A stretch of DNA of 18,605 nt from Anaerotignum sp. (GCA_020024395.1 JAHHTV010000010.1:1-18605), one strand, 5' to 3'. Shown: positions 7,924 to 17,825, numbered from the stretch's first letter. Notes: generated from the sequence alone by a model not told the origin. Numbers and translations: made by a program.

Positions 7924-8865
7924 ATGCATATACAATGGTATCCAGGACATATGACAAAAACACGTCGTATGATGGAAGAAACAATTTCATTGGTAGATAT
8001 TGTGATAGAATTGGTTGATGCCAGAATACCATATAGTAGCAAAAATCCAGATTTAGATGATTTGGCAAAAAATAAACATCGTATCATATTATTGAATAAA
8101 AGCGATTTAGCAGACCCTGCAGCAACAGAAATTTGGACACAATATTTTACAGAAAAAGGATTTCGTGTCATTCAAATGAATGCATTAAAAGGCAGTGGTA
8201 TGGCTGATGTGACAAGTATTGCACGAGATTTGATGAAAGAAAAAATAGAAAAATTGCGTGCAAAAGGGCGTATCAATGTTCCAATACGCAGTATGATAGC
8301 AGGTATCCCGAATGTGGGAAAATCTACATTTATCAATAAATATGTGGGAAAAACTACGGCAAAAACAGGGGATAAACCAGGGGTAACACGTGGCAAACAG
8401 TGGATTAAATTGAAAAAAGATTTTGAATTGTTGGACACACCTGGTATATTGTGGCCAAAATTTGAAGACCAACAAGTTGGATTAAAATTGGCGTTTACAG
8501 GTGCCATCAATGATGATATATTAGATGCCCAAACATTGGCAACAGCATTTATCAATCATATGATGGTGGTAAATCCAGAATGTATACAAAAACGGTATCA
8601 AATTTCTTTTGACACCATTGCAGAGCCTTATGATGTGCTTTGCCAGATTGCAGAAGCAAGAGGCTTTAAGTTAAAAGGCGGCGAGCCTGACTTGGAAAGA
8701 GCTTCGAAAATATTGATGGATGAATTCCGTGGTGGCAAATTGGGACGTATTACGCTAGAATTGCCAGAAGATATTACAGAAATGTTGGCAGAAAAAGCAG
8801 AGCGAGAAAAAGAAAAAGCACAAGCTGATAAAGCCAGAAAAGCAGAATATAAAAAAAGAAAATAA
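7924..8865 (+). CDS. rbgA: Ribosome biogenesis GTPase RbgA (YlqF)
   Basis: RbgA is a GTPase needed for late assembly of the 50S ribosomal subunit. The order of its G motifs shows the circular permutation of the YlqF/YawG family: G4 (NKSD, 58-61) comes first, then the P-loop GIPNVGKS at 127-134, the G2 region PGVTRGKQ at 152-159 and G3 DTPG at 171-174. The N-terminal IQWYPGHMTKTRR is also family-typical. At 313 residues it is somewhat longer than the roughly 280 of Bacillus RbgA, the excess being a Lys/Glu/Ala-rich C-terminal tail (about 285-313). ATG 7924 follows AAGGAGG closely. The gene ends at a bidirectional terminator facing the pyr operon. Confidence 0.95.
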   Translation: MHIQWYPGHMTKTRRMMEETISLVDIVIELVDARIPYSSKNPDLDDLAKNKHRIILLNKSDLADPAATEIWTQYFTEKGFRVIQMNALKGSGMADVTSIARDLMKEKIEKLRAKGRINVPIRSMIAGIPNVGKSTFINKYVGKTTAKTGDKPGVTRGKQWIKLKKDFELLDTPGILWPKFEDQQVGLKLAFTGAINDDILDAQTLATAFINHMMVVNPECIQKRYQISFDTIAEPYDVLCQIAEARGFKLKGGEPDLERASKILMDEFRGGKLGRITLELPEDITEMLAEKAEREKEKAQADKARKAEYKKRK

Positions 8866-8900
8866 AAAAATGGCATAATGGATATTATGCCATTTTTATT
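8864..8900. terminator. Bidirectional terminator between rbgA and pyrI
   Basis: ATGGCATAAT (8870-8879) pairs perfectly with ATTATGCCAT (8884-8893) over a 4-base GGAT loop. An A run precedes it and a T-rich run follows, so it can stop transcription of rbgA (+) and of the pyr operon (-), which end on either side. Confidence 0.9.
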
Positions 8901-8901
8901 T

Positions 8902-9324
8902 TTATTTTTTTGCTTCACTTTCGCAATAGATACAACGATATACACGATTTGTTTTATCTGTCAATTTGAAAATATGTGAAATTTCTTGTTCTACAGATGT
9001 GATACAACGTGGATTTTTACAAGTGATAACATCTGTGATTTGTTCGGGTAATTCTGGGTGGAATTTTTTGATTTTTTCACCGTTTTTGATGATGTTGATG
9101 GTAATATCAGGGTCAATATAGCCCAGTACACCCAAATCAATATCCAAAACATGGTCAATTTTAATCATGTCTTTTTTTCCCATTTTATCACTGTTGACAT
9201 TACGCAATATTGCCAATGAGCAATCCATATCTTCTAAATGCAGAAAATGATAGATTTCCATGCCTTTGCCTGCTTGTATATGGTCTATTACAATACCGTT
9301 TTGAATAGAGTCTATGTGCATCAT
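8902..9324 (-). CDS. pyrI: Aspartate carbamoyltransferase regulatory subunit
   Basis: PyrI binds the allosteric effectors CTP and ATP and joins PyrB catalytic trimers into the ATCase holoenzyme. The 140-residue product has an N-terminal nucleotide-binding domain (including [10 protein letters not shown] and [16 protein letters not shown]) and a C-terminal zinc domain. The four zinc cysteines are C102, C107, C131 and C134, with exactly the spacing of the E. coli protein (C-X4-C-X23-C-X2-C). The start is the ATG at 9324, whose bases overlap the pyrB stop (ATGA); a GGAGGT site precedes it. An ATG follows immediately at 9321, so either could be used. An upstream in-frame start (9399) lies inside pyrB and adds only non-family residues. 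It is the last gene of the operon. Confidence 0.95.
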   Translation of the reverse strand: MMHIDSIQNGIVIDHIQAGKGMEIYHFLHLEDMDCSLAILRNVNSDKMGKKDMIKIDHVLDIDLGVLGYIDPDITINIIKNGEKIKKFHPELPEQITDVITCKNPRCITSVEQEISHIFKLTDKTNRVYRCIYCESEAKK

Positions 9325-10238
9325 ATGGACACCTCCAACAATTTCAATATCAATGCCATACGGATATATTTTCCGTTGTGTGCCTGTTTGAAATAGCAAG
9401 CACGAGGGTCGGCATCGACACTGGTTGCAATTTCATTGACACGAGGCAATGGGTGGAGAATACACAAATCGGATTTTGCTGTTTTCAATTTATCTGGTGT
9501 CAAAATATAGCTGTCTTTCAAGCGAATATAATCTGCTTCATTGAAAAAGCGTTCTTTTTGTACCCTTGTCATATACAAAATATCCAGTTTTGGCATCATT
9601 TCTTCTAGGCTATTTGTTTCTTCATAAGAAATGCCTTTTTGTTCCAATACATCATGAATGATATATGTGGGTAAACGCAATTCTTCTGGAGAAATCAGTA
9701 CAAAATGGATACCTGTATAACGGGAAAGTGCATGAATTAAAGAATGTACTGTCCGCCCAAATTTTAAGTCACCACAGAGCCCGATTGTCAAGTTATCAAA
9801 TTTGCCTTTTTCTCTGTGTATGGTCAAAAGGTCTGTCAATGTTTGTGTGGGGTGGTTGTGTCCGCCATCACCTGCATTGATGATGGGAACAGGGCTATGC
9901 ATTGTCGCAACCATGGGCGCACCTTCTTTTGGGTGACGCATGGCAATGATATCTGCATAACAACCTACAACACGCACAGTATCAGAAACACTTTCACCTT
10001 TTGCAGCAGAGCTGCTGTTTGCTTCAGAAAAGCCCAATACATTGCCGCCCAATTCCAACATTGCTGCTTCAAAGCTCAAACGTGTACGGGTAGATGGTTC
10101 AAAAAATAATGTTGCCAGTTTTTTTCTTTTACAAGCATCTTGATATTTGACAGGGTTTTCGATGATGTCACAAGCTATTTGTATCAATTCGTCAATTTCT
10201 GTCACAGTCAAATCTGTAATATCAATCAAATTTCGCAT
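9321..10238 (-). CDS. pyrB: Aspartate carbamoyltransferase catalytic subunit
   Basis: PyrB condenses carbamoyl phosphate with L-aspartate to N-carbamoyl-L-aspartate, the committed step of pyrimidine synthesis. The 305-residue length is standard. The carbamoyl-phosphate signature FFEPSTRTR occupies 45-53, the active-site lysine loop SSSAAKGES is at 75-83 (K80), and [12 protein letters not shown] and the late [10 protein letters not shown] motif are present. ATG 10238 overlaps the pyrE stop by one base (TAATG), with GGAGG upstream. Its own stop overlaps pyrI. Pairing with PyrI means an allosteric, E. coli-like holoenzyme rather than the unregulated trimer of Bacillus. Confidence 0.97.
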   Translation of the reverse strand: MRNLIDITDLTVTEIDELIQIACDIIENPVKYQDACKRKKLATLFFEPSTRTRLSFEAAMLELGGNVLGFSEANSSSAAKGESVSDTVRVVGCYADIIAMRHPKEGAPMVATMHSPVPIINAGDGGHNHPTQTLTDLLTIHREKGKFDNLTIGLCGDLKFGRTVHSLIHALSRYTGIHFVLISPEELRLPTYIIHDVLEQKGISYEETNSLEEMMPKLDILYMTRVQKERFFNEADYIRLKDSYILTPDKLKTAKSDLCILHPLPRVNEIATSVDADPRACYFKQAHNGKYIRMALILKLLEVSI

Positions 10239-10873
10239 TAGGCATCATTCCTCCAACTTTCATCACTAGGATTGTTGCGGAATGCAACCAATTTTGCAAT
10301 ATCAGATTGTTTGATATAGCCTTCTTCTGCTGCAACTTCTGCAACAGCATCAAAGTTGGAAAGGCTGATGTTTTTTACATTGGCTTCTGCCAAACGGTCA
10401 AGCCCTTTTTGCATACCATATGTGAATATGCTGACAATACCCAATACATCAGCACCAGCGGCACGCAATACATTTACCACTTCTATGGCACTGCCGCCTG
10501 TGGAAATCAAATCTTCCACAACAACAACTTTTTGTCCTTTTTCCAGTTTTCCTTCGATTTGGTTGTTTCTGCCGTGGTCTTTTTGACCAGAACGTACATA
10601 ACCCATAGGTAAGTCTAAAATATGTGCAGTGATAGCAGCATGTGCAATGCCTGCGGTACTGGTACCCATCAATACTTCACAATCGGGATATTCTTTTTTG
10701 ATGGTTTCTGCCAGTGCATTTTCAATGCGTGTTCTGACTGCTGGAGCTGTCAATGTCAAACGGTTGTCACAATAAATGGGGCTTTTGATACCGCTTGCCC
10801 ATGTGAAAGGGTCTTCTGGTCTTAAAAATACTGCACCAATGGATAACAAGTCTTTTGCAATTTGTTTTTTCAT
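10238..10873 (-). CDS. pyrE: Orotate phosphoribosyltransferase
   Basis: PyrE converts orotate and PRPP to orotidine 5'-monophosphate. The 211 residues include the N-terminal [16 protein letters not shown] segment (23-38), the flexible catalytic loop with [18 protein letters not shown] (91-108), and the PRPP motif [14 protein letters not shown] (116-129). The start ATG 10873 overlaps the pyrF stop as ATGA, and a GGAGG site lies inside the end of pyrF. Its stop overlaps the pyrB start. Adjacent pyrF and pyrE are usual, since OMP passes directly from one to the other. Confidence 0.96.
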   Translation of the reverse strand: MKKQIAKDLLSIGAVFLRPEDPFTWASGIKSPIYCDNRLTLTAPAVRTRIENALAETIKKEYPDCEVLMGTSTAGIAHAAITAHILDLPMGYVRSGQKDHGRNNQIEGKLEKGQKVVVVEDLISTGGSAIEVVNVLRAAGADVLGIVSIFTYGMQKGLDRLAEANVKNISLSNFDAVAEVAAEEGYIKQSDIAKLVAFRNNPSDESWRNDA

Positions 10874-11580
10874 GCTTGTTCGCCTCCTAAAAATTCATTC
10901 ATACATCTTCTATAAGCCGCTACAGGATCGTCGGCTTGTGTAATAGGGCGTCCGACAACAATATAATCAGAGCCTAATTCTCTTGCTTTTGCGGGAGTGG
11001 TGATGCGTACTTGGTCACCTGCTTCTCCATCTGCAAAACGTACCCCGGGGGTAATGGTTAAAAATTCTTTGCCACATACTTCTTTGACTTTGCCTGCTTC
11101 CAAAGGAGAGCAAACAACGCCGTCTAAACCAGCAATTTTGGTATTTGCTGCATAATGCAATACTACTTCTTCCAAAGAGCGGTTGATAAGCAAATCATTT
11201 TGCATACGTTCTTCACTGGTAGATGTCAACTGTGTGACAGCAATCAATAAAGGACGTGTGCCATCTACACGTGTTAAGCCTTCTAATGCTGCCTCCATCA
11301 TGGATATGGTACCTGCGGCGTGTACATTACACAAATCCACGTCCAAATTAGATAAAACAGACATTGCTTTTTTTACTGTATTGGGAATATCGTGCAATTT
11401 CAAATCTAAAAATATTTTATGTCCTCTTGCTTTGATTTCTTTGACAATGGCAGGTCCTTCTGCATAAAACAATTCCATACCGATTTTCAAAAATGGTTTT
11501 TCTTCTGTAAATTTATCTAAAAAAGCAAAAAGGTCTTTTTTGCTGTTGAAATCGCAAGCAATGATAACGTCTTTGTTCAT
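10870..11580 (-). CDS. pyrF: Orotidine 5'-phosphate decarboxylase
   Basis: PyrF decarboxylates OMP to UMP, the last step of the pathway. The 236-residue product belongs to the group I (Bacillus/E. coli-type) family, with the catalytic signature [10 protein letters not shown] at 59-68 (D59, K61, D64), ACDF at 8-11, TPGVRF, and the phosphate-binding VVGRPIT near the C-terminus. ATG 11580 overlaps the pyrD stop as ATGA; GGAGGT lies 8 bases upstream. Its stop in turn overlaps pyrE. Confidence 0.96.
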   Translation of the reverse strand: MNKDVIIACDFNSKKDLFAFLDKFTEEKPFLKIGMELFYAEGPAIVKEIKARGHKIFLDLKLHDIPNTVKKAMSVLSNLDVDLCNVHAAGTISMMEAALEGLTRVDGTRPLLIAVTQLTSTSEERMQNDLLINRSLEEVVLHYAANTKIAGLDGVVCSPLEAGKVKEVCGKEFLTITPGVRFADGEAGDQVRITTPAKARELGSDYIVVGRPITQADDPVAAYRRCMNEFLGGEQA

Positions 11581-12491
11581 GTTCTGGCACCTCCGATGAT
11601 GTCTTGTAAATTGGTAATACCATATCGTTGCATAACAATGGGTAGTTGTTCAATGATGTTTTTGCAAGCAAATGGGTCAACTAAATTTGCTGCACCAACT
11701 TGCACTGCAGAAGCACCTGCAAGCATCATTTCCAATACATCTTCCGCAGAAGAAACGCCACCCATACCAATGACAGGAATTTTAACGGCTTCTGCCACTT
11801 GATATACCATACGCAATGCAACAGGGAATATGGCGCTACCAGAAAAACCACCCATTTTGTTGGCAATGACAGGGCGTTTTGTTTTTAAGTCGATACGCAT
11901 ACCCATCAATGTATTGATTAAGCTGATACCATCTGCACCTGCCGCCTCACAAGCCTTTGCAATAGATACAATATCTGTGACATTGGGACTTAATTTGATA
12001 TATATGGGTTTTGTGGTTACAGCTTTGACAGCTTTTGTCACTTCTGCTGCTGCTTCGGGTGTTGTGCCAAATGTCATGCCGCCATGATGCACATTGGGGC
12101 AACTGACATTGACTTCAATGATGCCCACTTGGTCTTGTTTGTCCATGCGTTCACAACAATATACATATTCTTCGACAGAAAAACCGCTGATATTTGCAAT
12201 CATGGGTTTGTGGAAACATTGCCGCATTTTTGGCAGTTCTTCAGAAATGACTTTGTCAATACCGGGATTTTGCAAACCCACAGCGTTAATCAAACCAGAG
12301 CTACATTCTGCAATACGTGGTGTCGGATTGCCAAAACGTGGTTCTTTTGTGGTACCTTTACAGGAAAAAGAACCTAATATGTTGATGTCATACAATTCTG
12401 CAAATTCATACCCATAGCCGAATGTACCGCTGGCAGGAATGACAGGATTATCCAACATGATGCCACTAAGTGTCACATTTGTATTTACCAC
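11577..12491 (-). CDS. pyrD: Dihydroorotate dehydrogenase, class 1B catalytic subunit
   Basis: PyrD oxidises dihydroorotate to orotate with bound FMN. The catalytic base is the cysteine in [11 protein letters not shown], which with the adjoining pyrK marks it as class 1B: electrons pass through PyrK to NAD+. Other family stretches are [14 protein letters not shown] near the start and [26 protein letters not shown] near the end. I start it at GTG 12491 (304 residues), 7 bases after a GGAGG site; this gives the short N-terminus normal for PyrDB. The upstream ATG at 12530 lies inside pyrK ahead of that ribosome-binding site and adds a Gly/Arg-rich non-family stretch. The first seven bases overlap the end of pyrK, so the two subunits are probably made in a coupled way. 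Confidence 0.95.
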   Translation of the reverse strand: MVNTNVTLSGIMLDNPVIPASGTFGYGYEFAELYDINILGSFSCKGTTKEPRFGNPTPRIAECSSGLINAVGLQNPGIDKVISEELPKMRQCFHKPMIANISGFSVEEYVYCCERMDKQDQVGIIEVNVSCPNVHHGGMTFGTTPEAAAEVTKAVKAVTTKPIYIKLSPNVTDIVSIAKACEAAGADGISLINTLMGMRIDLKTKRPVIANKMGGFSGSAIFPVALRMVYQVAEAVKIPVIGMGGVSSAEDVLEMMLAGASAVQVGAANLVDPFACKNIIEQLPIVMQRYGITNLQDIIGGART

Positions 12492-13219
12492 TTGATTTCC
12501 TCCTTCTCCAATACAGGGCCTTCTTTGCAAATTCTTTTTGTGCCGTATTTTGTTTCACAACTGCAACCCATACAAGCACCAAAACCACACCCCATACGTT
12601 CTTCAAAGCTAAGCTGTCCGCTTGTTTTGGTGCAGTCACACAATGCTTTTAACATTGGTTCAGGGCCGCAAGTGTAAAAATATGTATAATCAGATAGTGT
12701 TTGTACCACATCGGTGACAAAACCTTTTGTACCAAGTGTACCATCTACCGTAGCAACATACACGGTAACACCCAATGCACGAAATTCATCAATAAAAAAT
12801 GCTTCTGCTTTTGATGCAAAACCCAATATTACAGATGGTTTTTTGCCCTCTGCAATGAGATTTTTTGCCAAACGATACATCGGGGGAATACCAACACCAC
12901 CGCCAATGAGCAATGGTTTTTGACCACTTTTTGATGTGTCATATCCATTGCCAAGACCAGTCAGAATGTCCAATGTTTTGCCAGAGGGCAATGTGGAAAG
13001 ATATTGTGTACCTTTGCCAACGGTTTTATACAATATTGTGATTGTTTTTTCGTCATAATCACATACAGAAATGGGACGGCGTAGAAAAAAACCGTCCAAT
13101 TTGATATTGATGAATTGCCCAGAGGCGGTGATGGCGGAAGTATCTCCCGCCAAAACCATTTTCAATACCGTGTCGCTTAAATGTTGGTTATATTTTATGG
13201 TAAAAATCGACTGTTTCAC
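12485..13219 (-). CDS. pyrK: Dihydroorotate dehydrogenase electron-transfer subunit
   Basis: PyrK is the FAD and [2Fe-2S] partner of PyrD; it carries electrons from the PyrD flavin to NAD+. The 244 residues show a ferredoxin-reductase layout: an FAD-binding beta-barrel with FLRRPISVCDYD (about 47-58), an NAD-binding part with LIGGGVGIPPMYRLA, and a C-terminal cysteine cluster CGFGACMGC...C followed by GPV. The first cysteines have the family spacing C-X4-C-X2-C; the last follows after 11 residues, a somewhat tight loop compared with the roughly 14 I recall for Bacillus and Lactococcus PyrK. The start is GTG 13219 after AAGGAGG; carB ends only 15 bases upstream. Confidence 0.94.
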   Translation of the reverse strand: MKQSIFTIKYNQHLSDTVLKMVLAGDTSAITASGQFINIKLDGFFLRRPISVCDYDEKTITILYKTVGKGTQYLSTLPSGKTLDILTGLGNGYDTSKSGQKPLLIGGGVGIPPMYRLAKNLIAEGKKPSVILGFASKAEAFFIDEFRALGVTVYVATVDGTLGTKGFVTDVVQTLSDYTYFYTCGPEPMLKALCDCTKTSGQLSFEERMGCGFGACMGCSCETKYGTKRICKEGPVLEKEEIKW

Positions 13220-13234
13220 GACGTACCTCCTTGA

Positions 13235-16200
13235 TTATGCATCAATGGTAGAAATGCAAAGTGTGGTTTCTTCCAAAACGTCAAGTAATACTTTTACAGT
13301 ATCTAATGCAGTAAACATGGTCACGTTGTTTTCTACTGCACATTGACGAATTTCCTGTCCATCATTCATTTCTTTGTCAGAGTTGATATCTCTGGTGTTG
13401 ATGACATAAGTCACATAGCCATGACGGATGGCTTCTATGATTTCATCACTGCCTTCGCTGATTTTTGCTTTGATACGAGTACGAATACCATGTTGTCTTA
13501 AGAAATCAGCTGTACCTTTTGTTGCTTCGATGTTAAAGCCCAATTCGTAGAAACGACGCATGAGTGGCAATGCTTCTTCTTTGTCTTTGTCTGCAATGGT
13601 AGCAAATACAGTACCATAGTTCAAAATATGCATACCAGATGCTTGCAATGCTTTGTATAATGCTCTGTTGAGTTTGTTGTCATACCCAATGGCTTCCCCT
13701 GTGGATTTCATTTCAGGAGAAAGGTAAGTGTCCATACCATGCAGTTTGGAGAATGAGAATGCAGGTACTTTGACATACCATCTGTTCTTTTCATCTGGGT
13801 AAATACCAAAAATACCTTGTTCTTTCAATGTTTTGCCCAGTATCACCAGTGTTGCAATATCTGCCAGAGAATACCCAGTTGCTTTGGACAAGAAAGGTAC
13901 GGTTCTGGAAGAACGAGGGTTTACTTCGATAACATATACATTATCTGCTTTGTCTACAATAAACTGAATGTTGAACAAACCACGAATGCCAATGCCAAGA
14001 CCTAATTTTTTGGTGTATTCCAAAATTTTGCCTTTTGCTTTTGCAGATACGCTGAATGTAGGATATACGCTGATAGAGTCACCAGAGTGAATACCGGTTC
14101 TTTCTACGTGTTCCATGATGCCAGGAACAAATACATCAAATCCATCACATACAGCGTCCACTTCCAATTCTTTGCCTTGTATATATTTGTCAACCAATAC
14201 AGGTTGGTCTTCATTGATAGCAACCGCAGATTTCAAATAAGTACGCAGTGCGTTTTCATTTGCAACAATCTGCATTGCACGACCACCCAAAACATAGCTA
14301 GGGCGTACCAATACAGGATAACCGATTTCGTTTGCGGCTTTGACACCATCTTCGATATTTGTCACTGCTTGTCCTTTTGGCTGTGGAATTTCCAATTCTT
14401 CCATGATTTTTTCAAAAGAATCTCTGTTTTCTGCTCTTTCGATAGCGGCAACATCTGTACCGATGATTTTTACACCACGTTCCATCAAAGGTTGTGCCAA
14501 ATTGATTGCAGTTTGTCCGCCCAAAGAAGCGATGATGCCAAGTGGTTGTTCCAGCTCTACAATGTTCATAACATCTTCTGCTGTGAGTGGTTCAAAGTAT
14601 AATTTGTCACTGGTTGTGTAGTCTGTGGATACGGTTTCTGGGTTGTTGTTGATGATGATAGACTCATAACCGTATTCTTTGATTGTTGTAACAGCGTGTA
14701 CGGTGGAATAGTCAAATTCTACACCTTGTCCGATACGGATAGGGCCAGAACCCAAAACAATGATTTTCTTTTTGTCGCTGATACGAGATTCGTTGTTTTC
14801 TTCGTATGTGGAATAGAAATATGGAATATAACCACCACAGCCACTTGTTTCAATCATTTTATATACAGGGAACATATTTGCTTCTTTTCGCATATCGAAT
14901 ACTTCGATTTCTGTTTTGTTCCACAATTTTGCAATAAATTTGTCGGAGAAGCCCATTTTCTTTGCTTTTGCCAAAACTTCTTTGTTGCCAACATTTTGAG
15001 ATAATACTACTTCGTAATCTACGATGTTTTTTAATACTTCCAAGAAATATTTTGTGATTTTGGTTGCATCGAAAATATCATCCAAAGAAACCCCATTACG
15101 AATTAACTGTGCAATGGCATAGATACGGTCATCTGGGCTTTGTGCAATATAATCCAGCAAATCTGCATTAGAAACAGCATCAAATTTTGACATATGAATA
15201 TGGCAAACGCCAATTTCCAAAGAACGTACAGATTTTAACAAACATTCTTCGATGGTTCTGCCAATGCCCATGACTTCGCCAGTTGCTTTCATTTGTGTGC
15301 CAAGTGTGTTTGCCGCAGTTTCAAATTTATCAAATGCAAAACGAGGCATTTTTGCAACAATATAATCCAGTGCAGGTTCAAAGTTTGCGTTTGTTTCAGA
15401 AATTTGTATTTCGTCCAATGTCATACCCACAGCGATTTTTGCAGTAACTCTTGCAATGGGGTATCCGCTTGCTTTGGAAGCCAAAGCAGAAGAACGAGAT
15501 ACACGAGGGTTTACTTCAATCAAATAATATGTGGAGGAATTGGGGTCTAATGCAAATTGTACATTACAACCGCCTTCGATTTTTAATGCACGAATGATTT
15601 TTAATGCACTGTCACGCAACATATTGAAATCTGCATCATTCAATGTCAATATGGGTGCGACAACAATGGAGTCGCCTGTGTGTACGCCAACAGGGTCAAT
15701 GTTTTCCATACCACATATTGTAATGGCATGGTCTGTGCCGTCACGCATGACTTCAAATTCGATTTCTTTGTAGCCTTTTACGCTTTTTTCAACCAATACT
15801 TGATGTACAGGAGAAAGTTTCAAAGCATTTTCCATGATTTCGGCAAGTTCTTTTTCATTGTATGCAAAACCGCCGCCAGTGCCGCCCAATGTAAATGCAG
15901 GACGCAATACCACAGGATAACCGATTTCGTTTGCTGCAGCAATGGCTTCTTCTATGGAATATGTGATTTTGGAAGGAATGACAGGCTCGCCGATTTCCTG
16001 ACACAATTCTTTGAACAACTCTCTATCTTCTGCACGTTCAATACTTTCACAGCTTGTACCCAACAATTCCACTTGGCATTCTCTCAAAATACCTTTCTTT
16101 TCCAGCTGCATTGCCAGGTTCAAACCTGTTTGTCCACCAATGCCAGGCACGATGGCATCAGGACGTTCATAACGCAATATTTTTGCAACATATTCCAGTG

Positions 16201-16408
16201 TCAAAGGTTCCATATACACTTTATCTGCGATTGTGGTATCTGTCATAATGGTAGCAGGGTTAGAGTTTACCAATACCACTTCATAGCCTTCTTCTTTCAA
16301 AGCCAGACACGCTTGTGTGCCAGCATAGTCAAATTCTGCGGCTTGCCCGATTACAATAGGGCCTGAGCCGATAATCAGAATTTTTTTTAAGTCAGTACGT
16401 TTTGCCAT
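13235..16408 (-). CDS. carB: Carbamoyl-phosphate synthase large subunit
   Basis: CarB makes carbamoyl phosphate from bicarbonate, ATP and ammonia delivered by the CarA glutaminase. The 1057 residues are full length (about 1070 usual). The two homologous ATP-grasp halves are evident: [16 protein letters not shown] and [19 protein letters not shown] in the first, [18 protein letters not shown] and [19 protein letters not shown] in the second, with the oligomerisation region between. The last 120 or so residues form the MGS-like allosteric domain where UMP and other effectors act. ATG 16408 has GGAGG 9 bases upstream. carA, which normally precedes carB, is absent here and no glutaminase domain is fused on. 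It is preceded by a 124-base gap with hairpins and a possible promoter. Confidence 0.97.
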   Translation of the reverse strand: MAKRTDLKKILIIGSGPIVIGQAAEFDYAGTQACLALKEEGYEVVLVNSNPATIMTDTTIADKVYMEPLTLEYVAKILRYERPDAIVPGIGGQTGLNLAMQLEKKGILRECQVELLGTSCESIERAEDRELFKELCQEIGEPVIPSKITYSIEEAIAAANEIGYPVVLRPAFTLGGTGGGFAYNEKELAEIMENALKLSPVHQVLVEKSVKGYKEIEFEVMRDGTDHAITICGMENIDPVGVHTGDSIVVAPILTLNDADFNMLRDSALKIIRALKIEGGCNVQFALDPNSSTYYLIEVNPRVSRSSALASKASGYPIARVTAKIAVGMTLDEIQISETNANFEPALDYIVAKMPRFAFDKFETAANTLGTQMKATGEVMGIGRTIEECLLKSVRSLEIGVCHIHMSKFDAVSNADLLDYIAQSPDDRIYAIAQLIRNGVSLDDIFDATKITKYFLEVLKNIVDYEVVLSQNVGNKEVLAKAKKMGFSDKFIAKLWNKTEIEVFDMRKEANMFPVYKMIETSGCGGYIPYFYSTYEENNESRISDKKKIIVLGSGPIRIGQGVEFDYSTVHAVTTIKEYGYESIIINNNPETVSTDYTTSDKLYFEPLTAEDVMNIVELEQPLGIIASLGGQTAINLAQPLMERGVKIIGTDVAAIERAENRDSFEKIMEELEIPQPKGQAVTNIEDGVKAANEIGYPVLVRPSYVLGGRAMQIVANENALRTYLKSAVAINEDQPVLVDKYIQGKELEVDAVCDGFDVFVPGIMEHVERTGIHSGDSISVYPTFSVSAKAKGKILEYTKKLGLGIGIRGLFNIQFIVDKADNVYVIEVNPRSSRTVPFLSKATGYSLADIATLVILGKTLKEQGIFGIYPDEKNRWYVKVPAFSFSKLHGMDTYLSPEMKSTGEAIGYDNKLNRALYKALQASGMHILNYGTVFATIADKDKEEALPLMRRFYELGFNIEATKGTADFLRQHGIRTRIKAKISEGSDEIIEAIRHGYVTYVINTRDINSDKEMNDGQEIRQCAVENNVTMFTALDTVKVLLDVLEETTLCISTIDA

Positions 16409-16449
16409 AAATTTTTTCCTCCTTCATATATCAAAAACGAGTTCTATAT

Positions 16450-16497
16450 GCGGCAAATAAAGCCGCTCTATTTATAAAACAAATCTGTTTGTTTTAT
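16450..16497 (-). other. Two hairpins in the pyrC-carB gap
   Basis: The 124-base gap between pyrC and carB contains, reading on the minus strand, a perfect 10-base-pair hairpin (ATAAAACAAA / TTTGTTTTAT, 16497-16474, 4-base loop), then a shorter GC hairpin (GCGGC / GCCGC, 16466-16450, 7-base loop). Neither is followed by a proper T run, so they do not look like terminators. They could stabilise or process the carB message, or form part of a control leader. Every later junction in this operon is an overlap or at most 15 bases, so the gap stands out. Confidence 0.55.
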
Positions 16498-16531
16498 GCG
16501 AATGATAAAGATGTTGCTTTGTTTCGATGAT

Positions 16532-16560
16532 ATTATAATGTAGATTTTCTGTTTTGTATA
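16532..16560 (-). promoter_or_regulatory. Possible internal promoter before carB
   Basis: On the minus strand a perfect TATAAT (16537-16532) overlaps the pyrC stop codon, with TATACA (16560-16555; 4 of 6 consensus bases) 17 bases upstream. A transcript from here would carry a leader of about 115 bases with both gap hairpins. In AT-rich DNA a TATAAT can occur by chance, so confidence is low. Confidence 0.3.
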
Positions 16561-17825
16561 TCATCTTCCCAAACAATATTTCCTTTATAAAGTGTCATTT
16601 TGCATTTGCCAAATACTTGTTTGCCAGCAAAAGGCGTGCATTTGCCCATAGACAGGAAATCATCTGGGTTTATAGTATATGAATTTTCCAAATCATATAC
16701 AGTCAAATTGGCAGGCATACCGATTGTGAGTGGTGTACCAATGCCAAACCGTTTGGAAGGGTTTGTGTGCATCATGTCAATGAGTTTTTCTAGTGACAAT
16801 ACCCCTTTTTTGACAAGCTCTGTATACAATACAGGAAATGCGGTTTCCAATCCCACAATGCCCATCATGCTGCCTTTTAAGCCTTTGCTTTTTTCTTCGG
16901 CAGAATGTGGTGCATGGTCTGTGGCAATCATGTCTATGGTGCCATCACAAATGCCTGCAAGCAATGCTTCTTTGTCTGCTTGGCTGCGTATGGGTGGGTT
17001 CATTTTGAAACGTCCATCTTCTTGTAAATCCATATCACAAAATACTAAATAATGTGGGCCAGTTTCACAAGATACGGGCAATCCTTCTGCCTTTGCTTTG
17101 CGTATCAGTGATACACCTTCTTTTGTGGAAATGTGGCAAACATGATATTTACAACCTGTTTGGCGTACCAAATCCAAATCTCTTTCGATTTGTTTCCATT
17201 CACTTTCGGAACAAATGCCTTTGTGGTTGTGTAATTTTGCATATGCACCATCATGAATATAGCCGCCATTGAGCAATGCATTGACTTCGCAATGTGCGGC
17301 TACGATTTTGTCAAATTGTTTGATTTTTTGCATGGCTTGTAACATCATTTCGTCGCTTTGTACACCACGTCCATCATCGGAAAATGCACAAACGTGCGGT
17401 GCAAGTGCTTCAAAATCTGCCAAAGCCTCACCTTTTTCACCATATGTAATGGCACCATAAGGCAATACCTCTATGACAGCTGTTTTTTCTATTGCAGAAA
17501 GCTGTGGTGCCAGTGTTTCGGCACAATCTGGAACAGGATTTACATTGGGCATGGCACAAATGGTGGTGTAGCCCCCATGTGCGGCTGCTTTTGTCCCTGT
17601 GGCAATGGTTTCTTTATAAAAAAATCCCGGTTCTCTAAGATGTGTATGAACATCAATCAAACCGGGGAATATCACGAAACCCTCCAAATCAAAAACAACA
17701 CTGTTCGTAGGTTGAACAAATGTGTTGGAAGAAATATTGGAAATGATACCATCTTGAATAAATATGTTGGTTTTTACAAATTTGTCCTGCTGAAATACGT
17801 TTGCGTTGGATAAAATGTATTGCAA
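16533..17825 (-). CDS. pyrC: Dihydroorotase
   Basis: PyrC cyclises N-carbamoyl-L-aspartate to dihydroorotate. The 430-residue length and motifs fit the class I amidohydrolase-type enzyme of Bacillota: zinc ligands H60 and H62 in DVHTHLREPG, the following GTKAAAHGGYTT and CAMPN, FSDDGRGV (about 148-155), zinc histidines in VAAHCE and CHIS, and the catalytic aspartate in ATDHAPHS. The FSDDG aspartate is the residue that takes the metal-bridging place in the type lacking a carbamylated lysine. The start is TTG 17825, 9 bases after AAAGGAG, with no in-frame ATG nearby. It is the first gene of the pyr operon, with a strong promoter close upstream. Confidence 0.95.
   Translation of the reverse strand: MQYILSNANVFQQDKFVKTNIFIQDGIISNISSNTFVQPTNSVVFDLEGFVIFPGLIDVHTHLREPGFFYKETIATGTKAAAHGGYTTICAMPNVNPVPDCAETLAPQLSAIEKTAVIEVLPYGAITYGEKGEALADFEALAPHVCAFSDDGRGVQSDEMMLQAMQKIKQFDKIVAAHCEVNALLNGGYIHDGAYAKLHNHKGICSESEWKQIERDLDLVRQTGCKYHVCHISTKEGVSLIRKAKAEGLPVSCETGPHYLVFCDMDLQEDGRFKMNPPIRSQADKEALLAGICDGTIDMIATDHAPHSAEEKSKGLKGSMMGIVGLETAFPVLYTELVKKGVLSLEKLIDMMHTNPSKRFGIGTPLTIGMPANLTVYDLENSYTINPDDFLSMGKCTPFAGKQVFGKCKMTLYKGNIVWEDDIQNRKSTL

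Noticed and set aside
9325..9399. Longer pyrI beginning at 9399
   Set aside because: The extra 25 residues are encoded inside pyrB in another frame and do not resemble PyrI; the ATG pair at 9324/9321 has the ribosome-binding site and gives the normal length.
12492..12530. Longer pyrD beginning at 12530
   Set aside because: It would start inside pyrK ahead of the GGAGG site and add a non-family N-terminus; GTG 12491 fits spacing and PyrDB length.
13817..16366. Several Phe/Cys-rich open frames on the plus strand across carB
   Set aside because: They are opposite-strand shadows of a highly conserved gene, with biased composition typical of antisense reading and no initiation signals.
16450..16466. 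GCGGC/GCCGC hairpin as a terminator between pyrC and carB
   Set aside because: No T run follows it on the minus strand and the stem is only 5 bp, so it does not meet the form of an intrinsic terminator.
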